Source: Acidimicrobiia bacterium (GTDB taxonomy: Bacteria; Actinomycetota; Acidimicrobiia; Spongiisociales; UBA5794). From it: DNA of 45,910 nt. The stretch is taken from contig JAOZRW010000016.1 in NCBI GenBank assembly GCA_029939995.1, positions 1 through 45,910 on the forward strand, given 5' to 3'. This document shows positions 43,993 to 45,910 of the stretch, in pieces; positions within the stretch are counted from its first letter, which is position 1, and each line of letters begins with the position of its first letter. The notes beneath the pieces were generated by a model. The model was not told the origin of the DNA. It made no database searches and was given only the letters and a program-made list of their open reading frames with translations. The translations under genes and the position numbers were made by a program.

Positions 43993-44723
43993 GCCGCGTC
44001 GCTCTCGTGACGGGAGCCTCCCGCGGAATCGGCAGGGCCGTCGCGCTTCGCCTGGCGGCAGACGGCCACGACGTGGCCGTGAACTATTCGGCGAGCGCCG
44101 ACGCTGCAGGCATCGTCGTCGAAGAGATCCGCGCCGCCGGTCGGAACGCGATCGCTGTCCGGGCAGACGTCGGGGACGCAGCAGCCGTGACGGGTATGTT
44201 CGAGTCGGTGGAGAACGCGCTGGGCCGGGTCGAGGTCCTCGTCAACAACGCCGGCATCACGCGAGACGGCCTGTTGCTCCGGATGGGACAGGACGATTGG
44301 GACTCGGTCATCGGCACGAACCTCACCTCCGTGTATCTCTGTACGCGTGCGGCGATGCGGGCGATGGTGAGGGCGCGGTGGGGTCGGATCATCTCGGTGA
44401 GCTCGATCTCCGGGATCTCCGGAAATCCCGGCCAGGCGAACTATGCAGCGTCGAAAGCCGGCATCATCGGATTCTCGAAGTCGATCGCCCGCGAAGTCGG
44501 ATCGCGCAACATCACCGTCAACGTCGTTGCGCCGGGATTCATCGAGACGGACATGACGGAAGGGCTCGGGGAGGAGACCGCCCGGATGGTGGCCGAACAA
44601 GCCGCCCTCGGTCGTCTCGGCCGACCCGAGGAAGTCGCGGCGGCGGTGGGCTATCTTGCCTCCGACGATGCGGCGTACGTAACCGGTCAGACACTCGTCG
44701 TCGACGGGGGCCTGGCGTTGTGA
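43989..44723 (+). CDS. fabG: 3-oxoacyl-ACP reductase
   Basis: 244 residues from the ATG at 43989, overlapping the fabH stop (ATGA); a GTG three codons earlier is possible. SDR: NADPH motif TGASRGIGRAVA, VNNAGITRDGLLLRM, Ser139, Tyr152 and Lys156 (NYAASKAG), VAPGFIETDM, and the C-terminal GQTLVVDGGLAL. It reduces 3-oxoacyl-ACP in the elongation cycle. Confidence 0.94.
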   Translation: MSRVALVTGASRGIGRAVALRLAADGHDVAVNYSASADAAGIVVEEIRAAGRNAIAVRADVGDAAAVTGMFESVENALGRVEVLVNNAGITRDGLLLRMGQDDWDSVIGTNLTSVYLCTRAAMRAMVRARWGRIISVSSISGISGNPGQANYAASKAGIIGFSKSIAREVGSRNITVNVVAPGFIETDMTEGLGEETARMVAEQAALGRLGRPEEVAAAVGYLASDDAAYVTGQTLVVDGGLAL

Positions 44724-44747
44724 AACAGTCACAAGGAGGCTGAACCA

Positions 44748-44993
44748 ATGGAGCGAACAGAGATCGAATCGAAGCTGATCGACGTGCTCGTCGACGAGCT
44801 CGGCATCGAACGCGATGCGATCACCACCGATGCGAAGTTCGAAGAGGATCTGGACGTCGATTCGCTCGGCGTCGTGGAGCTGCTCATGGCGCTCGAGGAC
44901 AACTTCGGGGTGAAGATCCCCGACGAGGAGGCCGAGCAGATCACCACGGTCGGTGAAGCCATCGATCTCGTGGAGACGAAACTCAACGCCTGA
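44748..44993 (+). CDS. acpP: Acyl carrier protein
   Basis: 81 residues, strongly acidic. Ser39 in DLDVDSLGVVELLMALE takes the 4'-phosphopantetheine arm. AAGGAGG lies upstream of the ATG (ACAAGGAGGCTGAACCA). It carries the growing acyl chain; its position between fabG and fabF is the common bacterial order. Confidence 0.96.
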   Translation: MERTEIESKLIDVLVDELGIERDAITTDAKFEEDLDVDSLGVVELLMALEDNFGVKIPDEEAEQITTVGEAIDLVETKLNA

Positions 44994-45002
44994 GGGGGAA
45001 TC

Positions 45003-45910
45003 ATGAACGACCGTCGTGTGGTCGTCACCGGTCTCGGCACGGTCAACCCCGTCGGTGACGACGTTCGGGCGACGTGGAGTGCCCTGATCGAGGGCACATC
45101 GGGAATCGGACCGGTAACCCTCGTCGACGCCTCCGACTTGCCGTCGCAGATCGCCGGCGAGGTCGATGGGTTCGACATCGAGAAGTTCATACCGCGCCGC
45201 CGGGCGCGACGGATGGATCGCTACGCGCAGTTCTTCTGGGTCGCCGCCGCCGAAGCGCTCGCCGACGCGGGGATCACGTACGACGAGGACGACCCGGAGA
45301 CGTACCGCTCCGGGGTGGTCGTCGGGACCGGAATCGGAGGTGTCGAGACGTTCGAGCAGGAGTTGACGACGTTGCTCAACGTCGGTCCGCATCGTCTCAG
45401 CCCGTTCGCCATCCCGAAGATCATCGCCAACATGGCGGGAGGCCAGCTCTCGATCGACTTCAACCTGTTCGGGCCGAACACGACGGTCGTGACTGCCTGC
45501 GCCGCTTCGGCGAATGCGATCGGTGACGCCGCCGCGATCATCCGGCGAGGCTCGGCGGACGTGATGGTCGCCGGGGGTGCCGACGCTGCGATCACGCGGT
45601 TCGCGATGGGCGGATTCTCGCAGGCGAGGGCGCTGAGCCGCAGGAACGACGACCCGGAAGGGGCCAGTCGCCCGTTCGATGCCGAACGGGACGGTTTCGT
45701 CATGTCCGAGGGCGCGGGCGTCCTCGTGCTCGAAGAACGCGAGCACGCGCTGGCTCGGGGTGCAACCGTGTACGCCGAGATGCTCGGCTACGGCATGTCG
45801 GCCGATGGCTATCACGTGACGTTGCCCAGACCGGGTGGGGGCGGGGCCGCGCGGGCGATGCAGAACGCCCTCGACGACGCCGGTATCCGTGCCGGAGAAC
45901 TGTCCTACAT
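45003..45910 (+). CDS. fabF: 3-oxoacyl-ACP synthase II (partial, 3' end outside window)
   Basis: The first 302 codons. KAS II N-terminus RRVVVTGLGTVNPVG, FFWVAAAEALADAGI, VVGTGIGGVETFEQ, catalytic Cys166 in VVTACAASANAIGDA, and SRPFDAERDGFVMSEGAGVLVLEE. The segment reading YHVTLPRPGGGGAARAM replaces the usual YHIT-P-P-G-GA form conservatively. The His residues of the triad lie beyond the window. GGGGG precedes the ATG at 45003, 9 nt after acpP. Confidence 0.95.
   Translation, partial: MNDRRVVVTGLGTVNPVGDDVRATWSALIEGTSGIGPVTLVDASDLPSQIAGEVDGFDIEKFIPRRRARRMDRYAQFFWVAAAEALADAGITYDEDDPETYRSGVVVGTGIGGVETFEQELTTLLNVGPHRLSPFAIPKIIANMAGGQLSIDFNLFGPNTTVVTACAASANAIGDAAAIIRRGSADVMVAGGADAAITRFAMGGFSQARALSRRNDDPEGASRPFDAERDGFVMSEGAGVLVLEEREHALARGATVYAEMLGYGMSADGYHVTLPRPGGGGAARAMQNALDDAGIRAGELSY

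Noticed and set aside
43731-45815. Long minus-strand open frame (694 codons) opposite fabH, fabG, acpP and fabF
   Set aside because: Antisense shadow of the fab cluster with no domain-like pattern.

Overview
The window is a high-G+C, gene-dense chromosomal segment with no rRNA, tRNA, CRISPR array or insertion sequence that I could see. Several features point to an actinobacterium outside the best-known genera (Acidimicrobiia-like is my guess, not proven): a DUF222/HNH endonuclease, a DnaQ–GIY-YIG fusion under a perfect actinobacterial LexA box, promoters matching the mycobacterial PafBC/RecA-NDp consensus, an F420-type LLM oxidoreductase, a CDC48-like tandem AAA protein, and many starts 6-8 nt after a TAnnnT -10 element, which indicates leaderless mRNAs.

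Left edge (1-5969): a partial secreted repeat protein on the minus strand, with two nucleotide-identical 285-bp repeats and a strongly foldable 5' leader. It is followed by a CDC48-like AAA protein with a degenerate first ATPase domain and a DnaQ–GIY-YIG nuclease. The 5806-5969 intergenic region carries a LexA box and sigma70-type promoter facing left and a PafBC-type leaderless promoter facing right into an HNH endonuclease.

7240-13773 (minus): a tightly overlapping six-gene operon, pntA1-pntA2-pntB (proton-translocating transhydrogenase), nitroreductase, TPM-domain membrane protein, TrmH-type RNA methyltransferase. 13893-16649 (plus): a zinc alcohol dehydrogenase and an MFS exporter gene broken by one in-frame TAG.

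16664-27252 (minus): a long gene train starting at a consensus promoter and a leader peptide rich in Leu, Val and Ile with a terminator hairpin (an attenuator). It continues through ilvB, ilvN, ilvC, leuA and leuB and then, with overlaps or gaps of at most 31 nt, an M1 peptidase lipoprotein, gnd, a DapA-family lyase/aldolase and an HSDL2-like SDR. If cotranscribed, BCAA supply, NADPH production and extracellular peptide breakdown share one control point.

27260-35042: a coiled-coil NYN RNase-like protein, an LLM oxidoreductase with hypA, then a plus-strand run: a small Cys-rich protein under a second PafBC-type promoter, queG-like, small membrane protein, metallophosphoesterase, methyltransferase, a 109-bp palindromic element, and an SRPBCC–ArsA-like ATPase–small protein cassette.

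35061-45910: a beta-propeller lipoprotein, a ROK sugar kinase, a DUF1232 membrane protein, an AlaC-like aminotransferase, glycogen phosphorylase, and the start of the type II fatty-acid synthesis cluster fabD-fabH-fabG-acpP-fabF (fabF runs off the right edge). No stretch above 300 bases lacks a gene.
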